From positions 45,243 to 90,509 of the forward strand of contig DDNV01000013.1 in the NCBI GenBank assembly GCA_002341315.1: a DNA stretch of 45,267 bases, read 5' to 3'. Under the pieces are notes generated by a model. It was not told the origin of the DNA, searched no databases, and saw only the letters and a list, made by a program, of their open reading frames with translations. Source of the DNA: Cellvibrionales bacterium UBA2511. GTDB lineage: Bacteria > Pseudomonadota > Gammaproteobacteria > Pseudomonadales > Porticoccaceae. The position numbers were made by a program, and so were the translations under genes. Positions 1 through 10,626 of the stretch are shown piece by piece; the stretch's first letter is position 1; each line of letters opens with the position of its first letter.

Positions 1-695
1 TCCAGCTCATTGGGGTGGTTGCTGTGAATCACCATAGAGGTTTGCAGACGCGTCCCCGTCAGCCATTGTAGGCAGCTATCCGTGATCCGGTCAGGAATGA
101 CCACCGGCAACCGGGTGTGGATTCTCAATCGTTTGACATGCCTGATGTCGGCGATCTGTTCGGTGAGCCATTGCAGTTGATTGTCACCGGTCACAAGCGG
201 ATCGCCACCACTATAGATAACTTCGCTGATGGAAGCGTCTCTGGCAATGTAGTCCAGCGCATTTTGCCATTCCGGCCGCGCCGGCCTGTTTTCCTGGTAC
301 GGGAAGTGGCGACGGAAACAATAGCGGCAGTTGACTGCGCAGTTTGGGCTGACGACCAGCAGAAGTCGGCCATGGTATTTGTGAATCAATCCTGGCACCG
401 GGTTGGCCTGCTGCTCTGCCAGAGGGTCCTTGCTGTAACCGGGCACAGCCAGCAATTCCTCGCTAACCGGCAGGATTTGTCGAAGCAGGGGATCGTTTGG
501 ATCACCTTTTTTAATTCGACTCAAATAGGCGTGGGGTACCCGCACCTGAAAATCACTGTGGGCAGCCAGCGCTTCCCGGAGGTAGGACCCATCCAGTTCC
601 AGAAAGTCAAAAAGCTCTTTGGGGTGGCGAATACTGGCCGTCAATTGCTCTTGCCAGCCGGGGCTATCCAAACTCGTCGCAGAACCGGGTATCAT
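1..695 (-). CDS. epmB: EF-P (R)-beta-lysylation protein EpmB, lysine 2,3-aminomutase (3' end cut by window)
   Basis: Reading the minus strand from an ATG at 695-693 gives an uninterrupted frame of about 231 codons that leaves the window at base 1. Residues 119-126 hold the radical-SAM cluster signature C119-x3-C123-x2-C126 in the context [17 protein letters not shown], characteristic of the KamA/EpmB family. A later IYSGGDPL stretch is also typical. Known role: cytosolic conversion of (S)-alpha-lysine to (R)-beta-lysine, which EpmA attaches to EF-P. It lies divergent from efp with only 46 bp between the starts, and epmA follows efp, so the whole modification pathway is clustered here. The C-terminus is not visible. 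Confidence 0.95.
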   Translation of the reverse strand, partial: MIPGSATSLDSPGWQEQLTASIRHPKELFDFLELDGSYLREALAAHSDFQVRVPHAYLSRIKKGDPNDPLLRQILPVSEELLAVPGYSKDPLAEQQANPVPGLIHKYHGRLLLVVSPNCAVNCRYCFRRHFPYQENRPARPEWQNALDYIARDASISEVIYSGGDPLVTGDNQLQWLTEQIADIRHVKRLRIHTRLPVVIPDRITDSCLQWLTGTRLQTSMVIHSNHPNEL

Positions 696-741
696 AGCGC
701 TCTCTTTTTTCCGGGAAGTTTTACTGAGTGTTGAGGCAATA

Positions 742-1305
742 ATGGCTACCTATTCTACCAACGAAATTCGCGCCGGTCTGAAAGTCATGCTGGATGGCGA
801 TCCCTGTTCCATTGTGGAGAACGAATTTGTCAAGCCGGGCAAGGGCCAGGCATTTAACCGGGTTCGTTTGCGAAACCTGAAAACGGGCCGGGTCTGGGAG
901 CGGACTTTTCGCTCCAGTGATTCGCTGGAGGCCGCTGATGTGTCGGATCGTGACATGCAGTATCTCTACAATGATGGCGAGCACTATCATTTTATGGAGC
1001 CGGATACCTTTGAGCAGTATCAGGCAGATGGTAAAACCCTAGGCGATGCTGTGCAGTGGTTGAGAGAGCAGGATACCGTGATGGTTACCCTGTTCAACGG
1101 TCAGCCATTGGCAGTGACGCCACCCAATCATGTGGAGCTGGAAATTGTCGAGACCGATCCGGGCCTGAAGGGTGACACTGCCCAGGGGGGTACCAAGCCC
1201 GCCAAACTGGTAACCGGTGCTGTGGTCAAAGTGCCGTTATTCCTCAATATTGGCGATGTTGTGCGGGTGGATACTCGCACCGGAGAGTATCTCAGTAGAG
1301 CCTGA
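742..1305 (+). CDS. efp: Translation elongation factor P
   Basis: A 187-residue protein matching EF-P along its full length, the usual size. It begins [20 protein letters not shown] and carries the modification loop KPGKGQ, with the acceptor lysine at residue 34 as in E. coli. The C-terminus holds the conserved TDPGLKGDT and GEYLSR stretches. The frame is open further upstream, but the ATG at 742 is preceded by GAGG and matches the family start. EF-P binds ribosomes stalled at polyproline and promotes peptide bond formation; beta-lysylation of K34 by EpmA/EpmB activates it. It is divergent from epmB and followed by epmA. Confidence 0.98.
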   Translation: MATYSTNEIRAGLKVMLDGDPCSIVENEFVKPGKGQAFNRVRLRNLKTGRVWERTFRSSDSLEAADVSDRDMQYLYNDGEHYHFMEPDTFEQYQADGKTLGDAVQWLREQDTVMVTLFNGQPLAVTPPNHVELEIVETDPGLKGDTAQGGTKPAKLVTGAVVKVPLFLNIGDVVRVDTRTGEYLSRA

Positions 1306-1337
1306 TTGCCCAGTTTTCGGCACGTTTATGAACAGTA

Positions 1338-1364
1338 AGGGGGTGGCGACAGTCACCCCTTCTT
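1338..1364 (+). terminator. Possible weak hairpin terminator after efp
   Basis: GGGGTG (1340-1345) pairs with CACCCC (1354-1359), extended by a G-U and an A-U pair, around an 8-nt loop. It is followed only by a short mixed TTCTTCTG tract. It sits in the 107-bp efp-epmA gap, so it may attenuate rather than stop transcription into epmA. Confidence 0.35.
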
Positions 1365-1412
1365 CTGTTGACGCTGTCGGCTTTGGCAAACATCAATTGT
1401 TGAGGAAGTGGA

Positions 1413-2369
1413 ATGGCTGACTGGCAACCGACGGCGACACTTGAAACGCTGCGCCGCCGTGCTGAGCTGATGGCGGCCATACGCCACTTCTTTAGCTTTC
1501 GCGGCATCTGGGAGGTGGATGTGCCGGTATTGGCAAAAACCGGTGTCACGGATCTCAATATCGATTCGATTCCGGCAGAGCTGAATGGTCGGCGCCACTA
1601 TCTGCAGAGTTCCCCCGAATATCAAATGAAGCGCCTGCTCGCCGCTGGTAGTGGCGGTATTTATTATTTGGGGAAGGCCTTCCGTGATGATGAGTCTGGT
1701 CGGCGTCACAGCCCCGAGTTCACGCTCCTCGAGTGGTATCGGCCCGGTTGGGATGAGCACGACCTGATTGACGAGGTATCCTCATTGTTGAGTGAGCTGG
1801 GGATAGTGACTGAACCCGTTAAGGTGTCCTGCCGTGAGATTTTTCAGCAGAGCATCGGGCTGGATCCTCATACAGCATCCCTTGAGGTGCTGCAGCAGGA
1901 AGCTACAGCGCTTTCGGGAAGTGACTTTACTGCGGTCAGTAGAAACAGCTGCCTCGATCTTCTGTTCAGTCTTGGCGTCGAGCCGACACTCCCCGATGGA
2001 CTGGTTTTTGTTTATGACTATCCTTTGTGTCAGGCCGCTTTGGCCTGTAGAGGAGAGGATTTCTCAGGTGTTCCCGTGGCGCGACGCTTTGAGGCTTTCC
2101 TGAACAGAATGGAGCTGGCCAACGGTTACTATGAGCTGACAGATGCTGTAGAGCAGTGCTCCCGTTTTGAATCAGATCTGGCTTTGCGGGCAGCGGCCGG
2201 AAAGCCAGCCATGCCGGTTGATCATCAGCTTTTGGCTGCCATGAAATCGGGTTTGCCTGCATGTGCAGGAGTTGCGCTCGGTGTCGATCGCCTGTTGATG
2301 CAGCTGTTGTCACTGTCGGACATCTGCGAGGTTCTTCCATTTGGTATACGGTGTGACGTAAATGATTGA
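1413..2369 (+). CDS. epmA: EF-P--(R)-beta-lysine ligase EpmA (PoxA/GenX)
   Basis: A 318-residue protein resembling the catalytic core of class II lysyl-tRNA synthetase without the N-terminal anticodon-binding domain, which is the EpmA architecture. Visible class II landmarks include the [12 protein letters not shown] motif (about residues 65-76), [22 protein letters not shown] (about 87-108) and the C-terminal [11 protein letters not shown] motif. Known role: activates (R)-beta-lysine with ATP and transfers it to Lys34 of EF-P. The start ATG follows TTGAGGAAG. The gene overlaps miaA by 8 bp, implying translational coupling. Confidence 0.96.
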   Translation: MADWQPTATLETLRRRAELMAAIRHFFSFRGIWEVDVPVLAKTGVTDLNIDSIPAELNGRRHYLQSSPEYQMKRLLAAGSGGIYYLGKAFRDDESGRRHSPEFTLLEWYRPGWDEHDLIDEVSSLLSELGIVTEPVKVSCREIFQQSIGLDPHTASLEVLQQEATALSGSDFTAVSRNSCLDLLFSLGVEPTLPDGLVFVYDYPLCQAALACRGEDFSGVPVARRFEAFLNRMELANGYYELTDAVEQCSRFESDLALRAAAGKPAMPVDHQLLAAMKSGLPACAGVALGVDRLLMQLLSLSDICEVLPFGIRCDVND

Positions 2370-3363
2370 AACGCTACCGCCAGCGATTTTTCTGATGGGG
2401 CCAACGGCCACCGGTAAAACGGATCTGGCCATCGCCTTGCGGGAACACTTGCCGGTGGAGTTGATCAGTGTGGACTCAGCGCTGATCTACCGGGGTATGG
2501 ATATTGGCTCTGCCAAACCCCCAGCAGATCAATTGGTGGCCGCACCGCACCGCCTGATTGATATCCTGGATCCGTCTGAGGCCTACTCGGCGGCTGAGTT
2601 TGCACGGGATGCCCGTCAGGCTATGGCAGAGATCAGTGCTGCGGGACGCATTCCCTTACTGGTGGGTGGCACCATGCTGTACTTCAAGGCGCTCCTCGAC
2701 GGGTTGGGGGGTATGCCGCCCGCATCTGCTCCCATTCGTGCCGAGATTGAAGATGAGGCCGCTCGGCGAGGCTGGCCTTTTATGCACGAGTTGTTGGCAG
2801 CCGTAGATCCTGAAACAGCAAAACTGCTGCACCCCAATCATTCTCGCCGCATTCAGCGGGCACTGGAAGTTTATCGCACTGCCGGTAAAACCCTCTCGCA
2901 ATTCAAGCGCGAGCAGGCCAGCGCTGGCAGTGAGATCGATCCCATTACCCGTCAGTACCAGTTGATTCAGATCGGGCTTTTCCCCCATTGTCGGGCGCTG
3001 CTTCATCGGCGTATTGCCCAGCGATTTGAGAAAATGCTGGCGCAGGGCTTTGAAGAAGAAGTCAGAGAGCTTTACCGGCGCGGTGATCTGCATCCCGACC
3101 TGCCTTCAATGCGCGCTGTGGGCTACCGACAGATGTGGCAATACCTGTCAGGAGAGATCGATTATCCCGCCATGGTAAATATGGCCCAGGCGGCCACTCG
3201 TCAATTAGCCAAGCGACAACTGACCTGGTTGCGCAGCTGGCCGGCACTGGAGCAGGTTTTTATTGATTCAGAGGCTGGGCAACCAGAAAAGATGCCATCT
3301 TTGCTTTCGGAGTGCTTGAAAATCCTTGAAACGAGACCCATATACAAAAAGCAAGGCCGATAG
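2362..3363 (+). CDS. miaA: tRNA dimethylallyltransferase MiaA
   Basis: A 333-residue protein with a P-loop at residues 13-20 (GPTATGKT), followed by the substrate-contacting [18 protein letters not shown] stretch and the later [13 protein letters not shown] motif, all diagnostic of MiaA. Known reaction: transfer of the dimethylallyl group from DMAPP to A37 of tRNAs that read UNN codons. The start overlaps the end of epmA and hfq follows after about 100 bp; miaA-hfq-hflX is the classical gammaproteobacterial superoperon order. The length is normal. Confidence 0.98.
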   Translation: MIETLPPAIFLMGPTATGKTDLAIALREHLPVELISVDSALIYRGMDIGSAKPPADQLVAAPHRLIDILDPSEAYSAAEFARDARQAMAEISAAGRIPLLVGGTMLYFKALLDGLGGMPPASAPIRAEIEDEAARRGWPFMHELLAAVDPETAKLLHPNHSRRIQRALEVYRTAGKTLSQFKREQASAGSEIDPITRQYQLIQIGLFPHCRALLHRRIAQRFEKMLAQGFEEEVRELYRRGDLHPDLPSMRAVGYRQMWQYLSGEIDYPAMVNMAQAATRQLAKRQLTWLRSWPALEQVFIDSEAGQPEKMPSLLSECLKILETRPIYKKQGR

Positions 3364-3397
3364 TATGATGAATCTGCTTTAGTATGGACGCTGGTTT

Positions 3398-3443
3398 CGC
3401 CGAGTATATCTTATTTTAAGTCTTTGTTTTTCGGCGTTTTTTT
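3398..3443 (+). terminator. Possible hairpin with U-tract upstream of hfq
   Basis: CGCCGA (3398-3403) can pair with TCGGCG (3431-3436) and is followed directly by seven T residues. The 27-nt loop is long and AT-rich, so the structure would be marginal. It could be a weak miaA terminator or an attenuator ahead of hfq; the T-rich DNA may also just be promoter-proximal sequence. Confidence 0.3.
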
Positions 3444-3467
3444 ATTCCTTTGTTGAGGAGAATAACA

Positions 3468-3716
3468 ATGTCAAAAGGGCATAATCTACAAGACCCTTTT
3501 TTGAATGTATTGCGCAAAGAGCGTATTCCCGTCTCTATTTTTTTGGTCAATGGCATCAAACTGCAGGGTCAGGTTGAATCATTTGATCAGTTTGTCGTGC
3601 TGTTAAAAAATACGGTCAGTCAAATGGTCTACAAGCACGCGATTTCCACGATTGTTCCCTCGCGGCCGGTACGGCTGCCGATGGCTGCAGATGACTCGAT
3701 GGATACCTCTGAGTGA
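3468..3716 (+). CDS. hfq: RNA chaperone Hfq
   Basis: An 82-residue protein starting [13 protein letters not shown], with the Sm1 motif ([23 protein letters not shown]) and the Sm2 motif ([14 protein letters not shown]) of bacterial Hfq. The frame is open six codons further upstream, but the ATG at 3468 has a strong GAGGAG ribosome site and is the family start. The C-terminal tail is short. Known role: a hexameric ring that pairs small RNAs with mRNAs and recruits RNase E. It lies between miaA and hflX as in most gammaproteobacteria, and hflX starts 12 bp after its stop. Confidence 0.98.
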   Translation: MSKGHNLQDPFLNVLRKERIPVSIFLVNGIKLQGQVESFDQFVVLLKNTVSQMVYKHAISTIVPSRPVRLPMAADDSMDTSE

Positions 3717-3728
3717 GTGGAGTGCTGA

Positions 3729-5105
3729 TTGTTTTTTGATCGCCCTGAATCCGGTGAAACCGCTATTCTGGTGCATTTGATTCTTGGCACTGAAAATGAG
3801 CCTGAAGATCCCAGAGAATTCGAAGAACTGGTGCTCTCCGCCGGTGGTGATCCTGTCGCATTGGTGGCAGGGCAGCGCAATGCTCCTCATCCCAAGTATT
3901 TTGTGGGCACGGGGAAGCTGGATGAGTTGGCGGGGCTTGTCGAAGAAACCTGCGCGGAGTTGGTTATTTTTAACCACACCCTCTCACCCAGCCAGGAACG
4001 CAATCTCGAGGCTGCACTAAAATGCAGAGTGCTTGATCGCACCGGCCTGATTCTCGACATCTTCGCCCAGCGTGCGCGCACCCACGAAGGTAAGTTGCAG
4101 GTAGAGCTTGCACAACTGCAGCATATGTCTACTCGGCTGGTTCGTGGATGGACTCACCTGGAGCGGCAGAAAGGTGGTATTGGGCTGAGAGGGCCGGGTG
4201 AAACCCAGCTGGAAACAGACCGCCGCTTATTGCGCAACAGAATCAAGTCTATTCTCGGCCGTCTGGACAAAGTTCGCCGACAACGGGATCAGGGTCGCCG
4301 ATCGCGGCTGAGAGCGGAGATGCCGACCATATCACTGGTGGGTTACACCAATGCGGGAAAGTCCACACTGTTCAATCGGCTTTCGAATGCGGAGGTCTTT
4401 GTTGCCAATCAGCTGTTTGCCACACTCGATCCGACTATGCGTCGTCTTGAGATCAATGGCTTTGGCCCGGTTGTGCTGGCGGACACAGTGGGTTTTATCA
4501 GTCATTTGCCACACAAACTGGTCGAGGCCTTTCGGGCGACGCTGGAGGAGGCGGCCAGTGCGTCCCTGTTGCTGCATGTGGTCGATGCGCACAGCGAGGA
4601 ACGATCGACCAACATCGCGCGAGTGAATGAGGTGCTGGGCGAGATAGATGCTCTGGAGCTGCCGACTTTGATGGTCTACAACAAAATTGATTTGTTGGAG
4701 AACCCCGCGCCCCGCCTGGATTTTGATGAGGCGGGTAAGCCGGTAGCCGTCTGGCTGTCGGCACAAACTGGCCAGGGTTTTGATCTTTTGGCTCAAGCGA
4801 TTGCATCATTGTTGAGCAACGATATTGTCCACGATACCTACCGACTGTCGCCGACTATGGGTCGTTTGCGTGCCATGCTGTACGAGCGCAAGGCAGTGCT
4901 TGCAGAGTCCCCGTCGGATAATGGCAACATGCTGGTCGAAATCTGCATGCCAAGGCCCGATTTTTACCGTCTGTTGCAGTCTGAGCAGTTAACGCCCGAC
5001 GATTTGCAATGGCAACCCTGTCAAAGCTCTCCCCCCCGCCAGACCCCACTGACCGTATGTTGTTTTTCGTGTCGCGTATTTTGTTTCCTTTGGCTTCATA
5101 GATAA
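3729..5105 (+). CDS. hflX: GTPase HflX (ribosome-splitting/rescue factor)
   Basis: A 458-residue protein. The HflX domain carries the GIGLRGPGETQLETDRR stretch (150-166). The GTPase domain has a P-loop GYTNAGKST (205-213), the ADTVGF switch region and an NKID motif. The start is a TTG at 3729, just after an in-frame TGA and with GGAG upstream; the resulting N-terminus MFFDRPESGE matches the family. Known role: splits stalled 70S ribosomes, notably in heat stress. The last 30 residues are unusual (Cys-rich, ending FCFLWLHR) and follow a C7 run at 5031-5037. One C fewer would end the protein after about eight further residues. Confidence 0.95.
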   Translation: MFFDRPESGETAILVHLILGTENEPEDPREFEELVLSAGGDPVALVAGQRNAPHPKYFVGTGKLDELAGLVEETCAELVIFNHTLSPSQERNLEAALKCRVLDRTGLILDIFAQRARTHEGKLQVELAQLQHMSTRLVRGWTHLERQKGGIGLRGPGETQLETDRRLLRNRIKSILGRLDKVRRQRDQGRRSRLRAEMPTISLVGYTNAGKSTLFNRLSNAEVFVANQLFATLDPTMRRLEINGFGPVVLADTVGFISHLPHKLVEAFRATLEEAASASLLLHVVDAHSEERSTNIARVNEVLGEIDALELPTLMVYNKIDLLENPAPRLDFDEAGKPVAVWLSAQTGQGFDLLAQAIASLLSNDIVHDTYRLSPTMGRLRAMLYERKAVLAESPSDNGNMLVEICMPRPDFYRLLQSEQLTPDDLQWQPCQSSPPRQTPLTVCCFSCRVFCFLWLHR

Positions 5106-5206
5106 CGATTTGTTTTCGCCATATTGCTTGCCTTAAGCATGGCATTTAAATGGTGGCTTGGTACAATCGTCGGTCGCGAATAATCCTTGAGTCTACGGAG
5201 AAACAT

Positions 5207-6337
5207 ATGGCCTGGAATGAGCCTGGTGGTGGTAAAGATCCCTGGGGCAACAATAACTCAGGCGACGGTCCACCTGATCTCGATGAGGCGCTCAATAAGC
5301 TGCGTGCCCGCTTCAGCAAGTTGTTCGGTGGCTCCGGTGATGGCGGCAATAACGGTTCGAGTGGTGGTCTGGTAGCCGTTGTCCTCGCTGTTTTGGTGAT
5401 TGGCTGGGGGCTGTTTGGTTTCTATCAGGTTGATGAGAAGGAAAAGGCCGTCGTACTGCGATTGGGCAAATACCTGGACACTGTCGGCTCCGGGCTGCAC
5501 TGGAACCCGCCCCTGATTGACCGCGTCACCAAAGTGCGGGTCACGGAAGAGCGTCAGTACACATCGGTGGGGCAAATGCTCACGCTGGATGAAAATATCG
5601 TCGAGTTACCGTTGGTTGTTCAGTATAACGTCAACGATGTCAAAGCTTTTGTGCTCAACGTCAAGGATCCCGAAGTCAGTTTGCGCCATGCCTCAGACAG
5701 TGCCTTGCGCCATGTGGTTGGTAGTACCAGGCTGAATGATGTGGTCTCCAGTGGACGTGAGAAAGTCGGTGATGATGTCAAAATCCGGCTGCAGCAGTAT
5801 CTCGACAGTTATGATGCTGGCATCCTGGTGCGGAAAATCAACATCCAGGAGGCCAAGCCACCTGCTGAAGTAAAAGCCGCTTACGATGATGTGATCAAGG
5901 CCCGTGAAGATCAGGAGCGGCTGGTTAATGAAGCGCAATCCTATGCCAACGGTGTTATTCCTGAAGCGAGGGGTAAGGCGCAGCGTATGATTGAAGAGTC
6001 GTTGGCCTACCGTGAACAAGTGGTGGCTGAGGCACAGGGTGAAACGCGGCGTTTTGAAGCGCTGTTGACAGAATACCAAAAAGCGCCGGAAGTGACCCGG
6101 CAGCGGCTCTACCTGGATTCGGTTCAACAGGTCATGACGCGCAGTTCCAAAGTCCTGGTCGACGTGGAGGGCGGCAATAATATGCTGTATCTGCCGCTGG
6201 ATAAAATTGTGGAGAAAGGTGCTGCCGCCAGTCAGCCGGCCACCTTGAGGAGCAGTGATTTGAACAGCATTGCCGATGAGGTCATGAATCGTATCCGTCA
6301 GGAAAATTCCTCTGCTCCCCGAAGGGAGGTGCGCTAA
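5207..6337 (+). CDS. hflK: FtsH protease modulator HflK
   Basis: A 376-residue SPFH/band-7 protein. The N-terminus is Gly/Asn/Pro-rich and cytoplasmic (MAWNEPGGGKDPWGNNN), followed by a membrane segment (about residues 57-76) and the SPFH domain with EKAVVLRLGKY. A long charged coiled-coil region follows. The frame extends 19 codons upstream, but the ATG at 5207 has CGGAG at the right distance and is the family start. HflK forms a large membrane complex with HflC that encloses FtsH and limits its access to substrates. The stop overlaps the hflC ATG by one base (TAATG). Confidence 0.97.
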   Translation: MAWNEPGGGKDPWGNNNSGDGPPDLDEALNKLRARFSKLFGGSGDGGNNGSSGGLVAVVLAVLVIGWGLFGFYQVDEKEKAVVLRLGKYLDTVGSGLHWNPPLIDRVTKVRVTEERQYTSVGQMLTLDENIVELPLVVQYNVNDVKAFVLNVKDPEVSLRHASDSALRHVVGSTRLNDVVSSGREKVGDDVKIRLQQYLDSYDAGILVRKINIQEAKPPAEVKAAYDDVIKAREDQERLVNEAQSYANGVIPEARGKAQRMIEESLAYREQVVAEAQGETRRFEALLTEYQKAPEVTRQRLYLDSVQQVMTRSSKVLVDVEGGNNMLYLPLDKIVEKGAAASQPATLRSSDLNSIADEVMNRIRQENSSAPRREVR

Positions 6338-7209
6338 TGACTAATCGATCAACAGGTTTGCTGGTACTGCTGGCAGCCGTTCTGCTGTTGATGAGCAGTT
6401 CCCTCTATGTGGTATCCGAGACTGAAAGGGCCGTCAAATTGAGGTTTGGCCGCTTGATTGATGTCGATATCAAACCGGGCCTCCATGTGAAAATCCCCTT
6501 TGCCGAGAAAATCCGCAAGTTTGACGCGCGGGTGTTGACACTCGATGCGGAGCCATCCAGTTTTTTTACCTCTGAGAGAAAACGTCTGATTGTGGATGCT
6601 TACACAAAATGGCGGATTGTTGATGTGGATACCTACTATAAATCTACCGGTGGTGATGAGGCCGTGGCGCATAATAGACTGTCCAGCCGGGTAAATGACG
6701 GGTTGCGCAACCAGTTTGGTGAGCGGACACTTCATGAGGTGGTATCTGGAGAGCGCGATGTCTTGATGGAGAATATCAAAATCGGCCTGAATACCACGGT
6801 TCGCTTATCATTGGGCATAGAGATAGTTGACGTCAGAGTCAAACGGATTGATCTGCCGTCTGAGGTGAGGGGGCAGGTGTTCAGCCGTATGAAAGCCGAG
6901 CGTGAAAAAGAGGCCCGGGAGCTTCGTTCGAGGGGTGTTGAAGCGGCAGAAAAAATCCGTGCAGATGCCGACCGGCAGCGCACGATTCTTATGGCCAACG
7001 CTTATCGTGAAGCCGAGGAGTCGAGAGGTGAGGGCGATGCCGAGGCCACCGCGACTTATGCCTCGGCGTTTAGCAAGGATCCCGAGTTCTATGCGTTTCA
7101 GCGCAGTTTAAAGGCCTATACAGAGTCATTTAACAGTAAAGGTGATGTGCTGCTGGTTGATCCGGAGAGCGATTTCTTCCGTTATCTGAACAGTCAGCAG
7201 GGGAAATAA
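6337..7209 (+). CDS. hflC: FtsH protease modulator HflC
   Basis: A 290-residue SPFH protein with an N-terminal membrane segment (about residues 7-26, LLVLLAAVLLLMSSSLYVV). The band-7 domain starts near SETERAVKLRFG, followed by a helical Arg/Glu/Ala-rich coiled coil and a conserved C-terminus (SKDPEFYAFQRSLKAY). It partners HflK in the inner-membrane FtsH-regulating complex. It is translationally coupled to hflK through the TAATG overlap. The length is typical. Confidence 0.97.
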   Translation: MTNRSTGLLVLLAAVLLLMSSSLYVVSETERAVKLRFGRLIDVDIKPGLHVKIPFAEKIRKFDARVLTLDAEPSSFFTSERKRLIVDAYTKWRIVDVDTYYKSTGGDEAVAHNRLSSRVNDGLRNQFGERTLHEVVSGERDVLMENIKIGLNTTVRLSLGIEIVDVRVKRIDLPSEVRGQVFSRMKAEREKEARELRSRGVEAAEKIRADADRQRTILMANAYREAEESRGEGDAEATATYASAFSKDPEFYAFQRSLKAYTESFNSKGDVLLVDPESDFFRYLNSQQGK

Positions 7210-7311
7210 TCTGTATTGGGGGTCGCTGCATGGCCCCCCGTGCGGCACTGCTTGTGTCAGAGATTGGCAAAAATTGCAGCAGTGCGCCAGGTGGGGTGAT
7301 AAAATGCCACG

Positions 7312-7333
7312 ACCGGGATCGCCCGGTTTTTTT
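7312..7333 (+). terminator. Rho-independent terminator after hflC
   Basis: ACCGGG (7312-7317), loop ATCG, CCCGGT (7322-7327), followed by a run of seven Ts. This compact GC stem with a U-tract about 100 bp after the hflC stop should end the miaA-hflC unit. DUF2065 begins 20 bp later, so hisZ/purA probably rely on another promoter or on read-through. Confidence 0.8.
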
Positions 7334-7353
7334 GTGACTGGCAGGGCGATTGT

Positions 7354-7542
7354 ATGTGGGTAGATTTAGCCAAGGCGTTTTGTCTGATGTTGGTGCTGGA
7401 GGGCGTCATGCCTTTTCTGGCACCGGGGCGATGGCGCAATATGGCAGCATTGCTGGCACAGGTTGATGACCGCAGCATGAGAATGATGGGCTTGTTCAGT
7501 ATGTTGTTTGGAGCCGGAACTTTGTATTTTATTAACGGGTAG
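7354..7542 (+). CDS. DUF2065 family small membrane protein (YjeT-like)
   Basis: A 62-residue protein with two hydrophobic segments (about residues 5-22 and 45-60) and the family pattern LVLEGVMPFLAPGRWR followed by MRMMGLFSMLFGAGTLYF. Its place between hflC and hisZ/purA is that of E. coli YjeT. The biochemical function is unknown. It ends 2 bp before the hisZ start, so the two are probably co-transcribed. Confidence 0.9.
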   Translation: MWVDLAKAFCLMLVLEGVMPFLAPGRWRNMAALLAQVDDRSMRMMGLFSMLFGAGTLYFING

Positions 7543-7544
7543 TC

Positions 7545-8726
7545 ATGATGACTGTTGCTGATCGCTGGTTGTTGCCTGATGGCATTGAAGAAATACTTCC
7601 CAATCAGGCGCTACAGATTGAGCGGTTGCGCCGTCAGGTGCTGGATTTGTATCACTGCTGGGGTTACGACCTGGTCATTCCGCCGCTGGTGGAGTTCACG
7701 GAATCGCTGCTCAGTGGAACCGGTTCGGATCTTGATCTGATGACGTTTAAGGTGACGGATCAGATCAGTGGTCGCATGATGGGCGTTCGTGCCGATATGA
7801 CTCCCCAAACCAGTCGTATGGATGCCCACAGTCTTCGGCGCAATGGCCCCAGTCGCCTTTGTTATGCCGGAACAGTTCTCTATACTCGACCGAAGCAGGC
7901 TCTGGAGAGTCGTTCTCCAATCCAGATTGGTGTTGAGCTTTATGGTGAGCCAGGCCTCGAGGCAGATATCGAGGTGATCAGTTTGATGGTGGAGACCTTG
8001 CGTCTCGCAGGGCTCGGCACGCCACAGCTCGACCTCGGTCATGTGGGGATCTATGCCAGCCTGCTTGAAGCGGCTGAACTGTCAGTTGATCGCGAAGCCG
8101 AGTTATTTGATCTGCTTCAGCGCAAAGCGGTCCCCGAGCTCGATGTCTGGCTCGGGAAGTGCCTGGATAATGCAGAAATTGCGCTGATGATCCGTGCTCT
8201 GGTCGGGCTTGCAGGCGATGCTTCCGTATTGGATCGCGCCCGTGAAGTATTTGCTGAGGCGCCGGCCGAAGTGGAGCTGGCACTCGATGAGCTGCAGGCG
8301 GTTGTCAGTGCACTCAGTGAAAGCTTCCCCGATCTGGAACTCTACCTCGATTTGAGTGAGTTGCGCGGCTACCACTATCACACGGGTATCGTGTTTGCTG
8401 CTTATGATCAGGGGCTTGGTCAGGCCATCGGCAATGGCGGACGCTATGACCATGTTGGTAAAGGCTTCGGTCGCTCCCGACCGGCCACCGGCTTTAATAT
8501 GAGTTTACAGTCGTTGGCCAGGGTTGCGTTGTCCGGGGTTGTGGCAGGTGGTATTTTTGCCCCTGTTAGTGAGGAGCCCGGTTGGCGAAAAGCCGTAGCG
8601 GCGTTACGCTCCAATGGCGAGCGGGTGGTCTGTGGCTTTCCGGGCCAAGAGCCGGATTATCAGGAATTACATTGTGATCGCCAGCTGGTTTGGCTGGATG
8701 GCACCTATAAAATAATTGCAGTTTGA
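7545..8726 (+). CDS. hisZ: ATP phosphoribosyltransferase regulatory subunit HisZ
   Basis: A 393-residue protein homologous to the catalytic core of class II histidyl-tRNA synthetases but without the anticodon-binding domain. Visible stretches are LPDGIEEILP near the start, VRADMTPQTSRMDAH, and a C-terminal GGRYDHVGKGFGRSRPATGFN. Known role: HisZ associates with the short-form HisG and is needed for activity and histidine feedback in the first step of histidine synthesis. hisG is not in the window. Two adjacent ATGs (7545, 7548) are possible starts. purA follows after 27 bp, a common pairing in this group. Confidence 0.95.
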   Translation: MMTVADRWLLPDGIEEILPNQALQIERLRRQVLDLYHCWGYDLVIPPLVEFTESLLSGTGSDLDLMTFKVTDQISGRMMGVRADMTPQTSRMDAHSLRRNGPSRLCYAGTVLYTRPKQALESRSPIQIGVELYGEPGLEADIEVISLMVETLRLAGLGTPQLDLGHVGIYASLLEAAELSVDREAELFDLLQRKAVPELDVWLGKCLDNAEIALMIRALVGLAGDASVLDRAREVFAEAPAEVELALDELQAVVSALSESFPDLELYLDLSELRGYHYHTGIVFAAYDQGLGQAIGNGGRYDHVGKGFGRSRPATGFNMSLQSLARVALSGVVAGGIFAPVSEEPGWRKAVAALRSNGERVVCGFPGQEPDYQELHCDRQLVWLDGTYKIIAV

Positions 8727-10049
<1,323 letters not shown>

Positions 10050-10171
10050 TCCGCCGGATATTCCTCAATTCGTCCTGTATCGGTGAGCAGCTGTTTTGTG
10101 GCAACAAAAGGTTTCCGGTTACCTGATTCTCTATTAAGCTAAAAGCAGTAGTGGATAAAAGGCTTCTGTGT

Positions 10172-10582
10172 ATGCTGAACTCGGTAGAACTCAAAGATTA
10201 CATGCTTCGCAACCCGGTTAAAGTCAATCAGCGGGATGATTTGTTCGTCGCCATAAACCTGATTGTCAGCAATAAAATTTCCGGGTTGTGTGTGGTGGAT
10301 GATGATAATAACCTGATGGGCGTGCTGTCCGAAACGGACTGTTTAAAGGCCATCCTGGGTGCCAGATATAATCAGGAAAGCAGTGTTGGCCCGGTGCGTG
10401 ATGTGATGACCCGCGATGTTTTTACAGTCACGTCTCAGGCCGATATTGTCGATGTGGCCCAGCAAATGATGAAGCGTGGTTTTCGTCGCTGTCCGGTTGT
10501 CGACAAGGGTAAGTTGGTCGGCCAGATCACCTGCCGGCAGCTGCTGAATGGGGTTGGGAAGTTCTCCGAAAAGCAGACTTGA
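10172..10582 (+). CDS. CBS-domain pair protein
   Basis: A 136-residue protein made almost entirely of two CBS repeats. Repeat 1 is about residues 8-63 (MLRNPVKVN ... GVLSETDCLKAIL) and repeat 2 about 77-130 (VMTRDVFTVTS ... GQITCRQLL). Tandem CBS modules bind adenosine nucleotides and usually regulate partner proteins; no catalytic domain is attached. The ATG at 10172 is preferred over an upstream GTG at 10151 because AAAGG precedes it at usable distance and the CBS fold starts soon after. Its partner is unknown. Confidence 0.85.
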   Translation: MLNSVELKDYMLRNPVKVNQRDDLFVAINLIVSNKISGLCVVDDDNNLMGVLSETDCLKAILGARYNQESSVGPVRDVMTRDVFTVTSQADIVDVAQQMMKRGFRRCPVVDKGKLVGQITCRQLLNGVGKFSEKQT

Positions 10583-10626
10583 GCGCGGCACTTCCATCAA
10601 ATATGGCACTAACTCCGAGGAAATAT

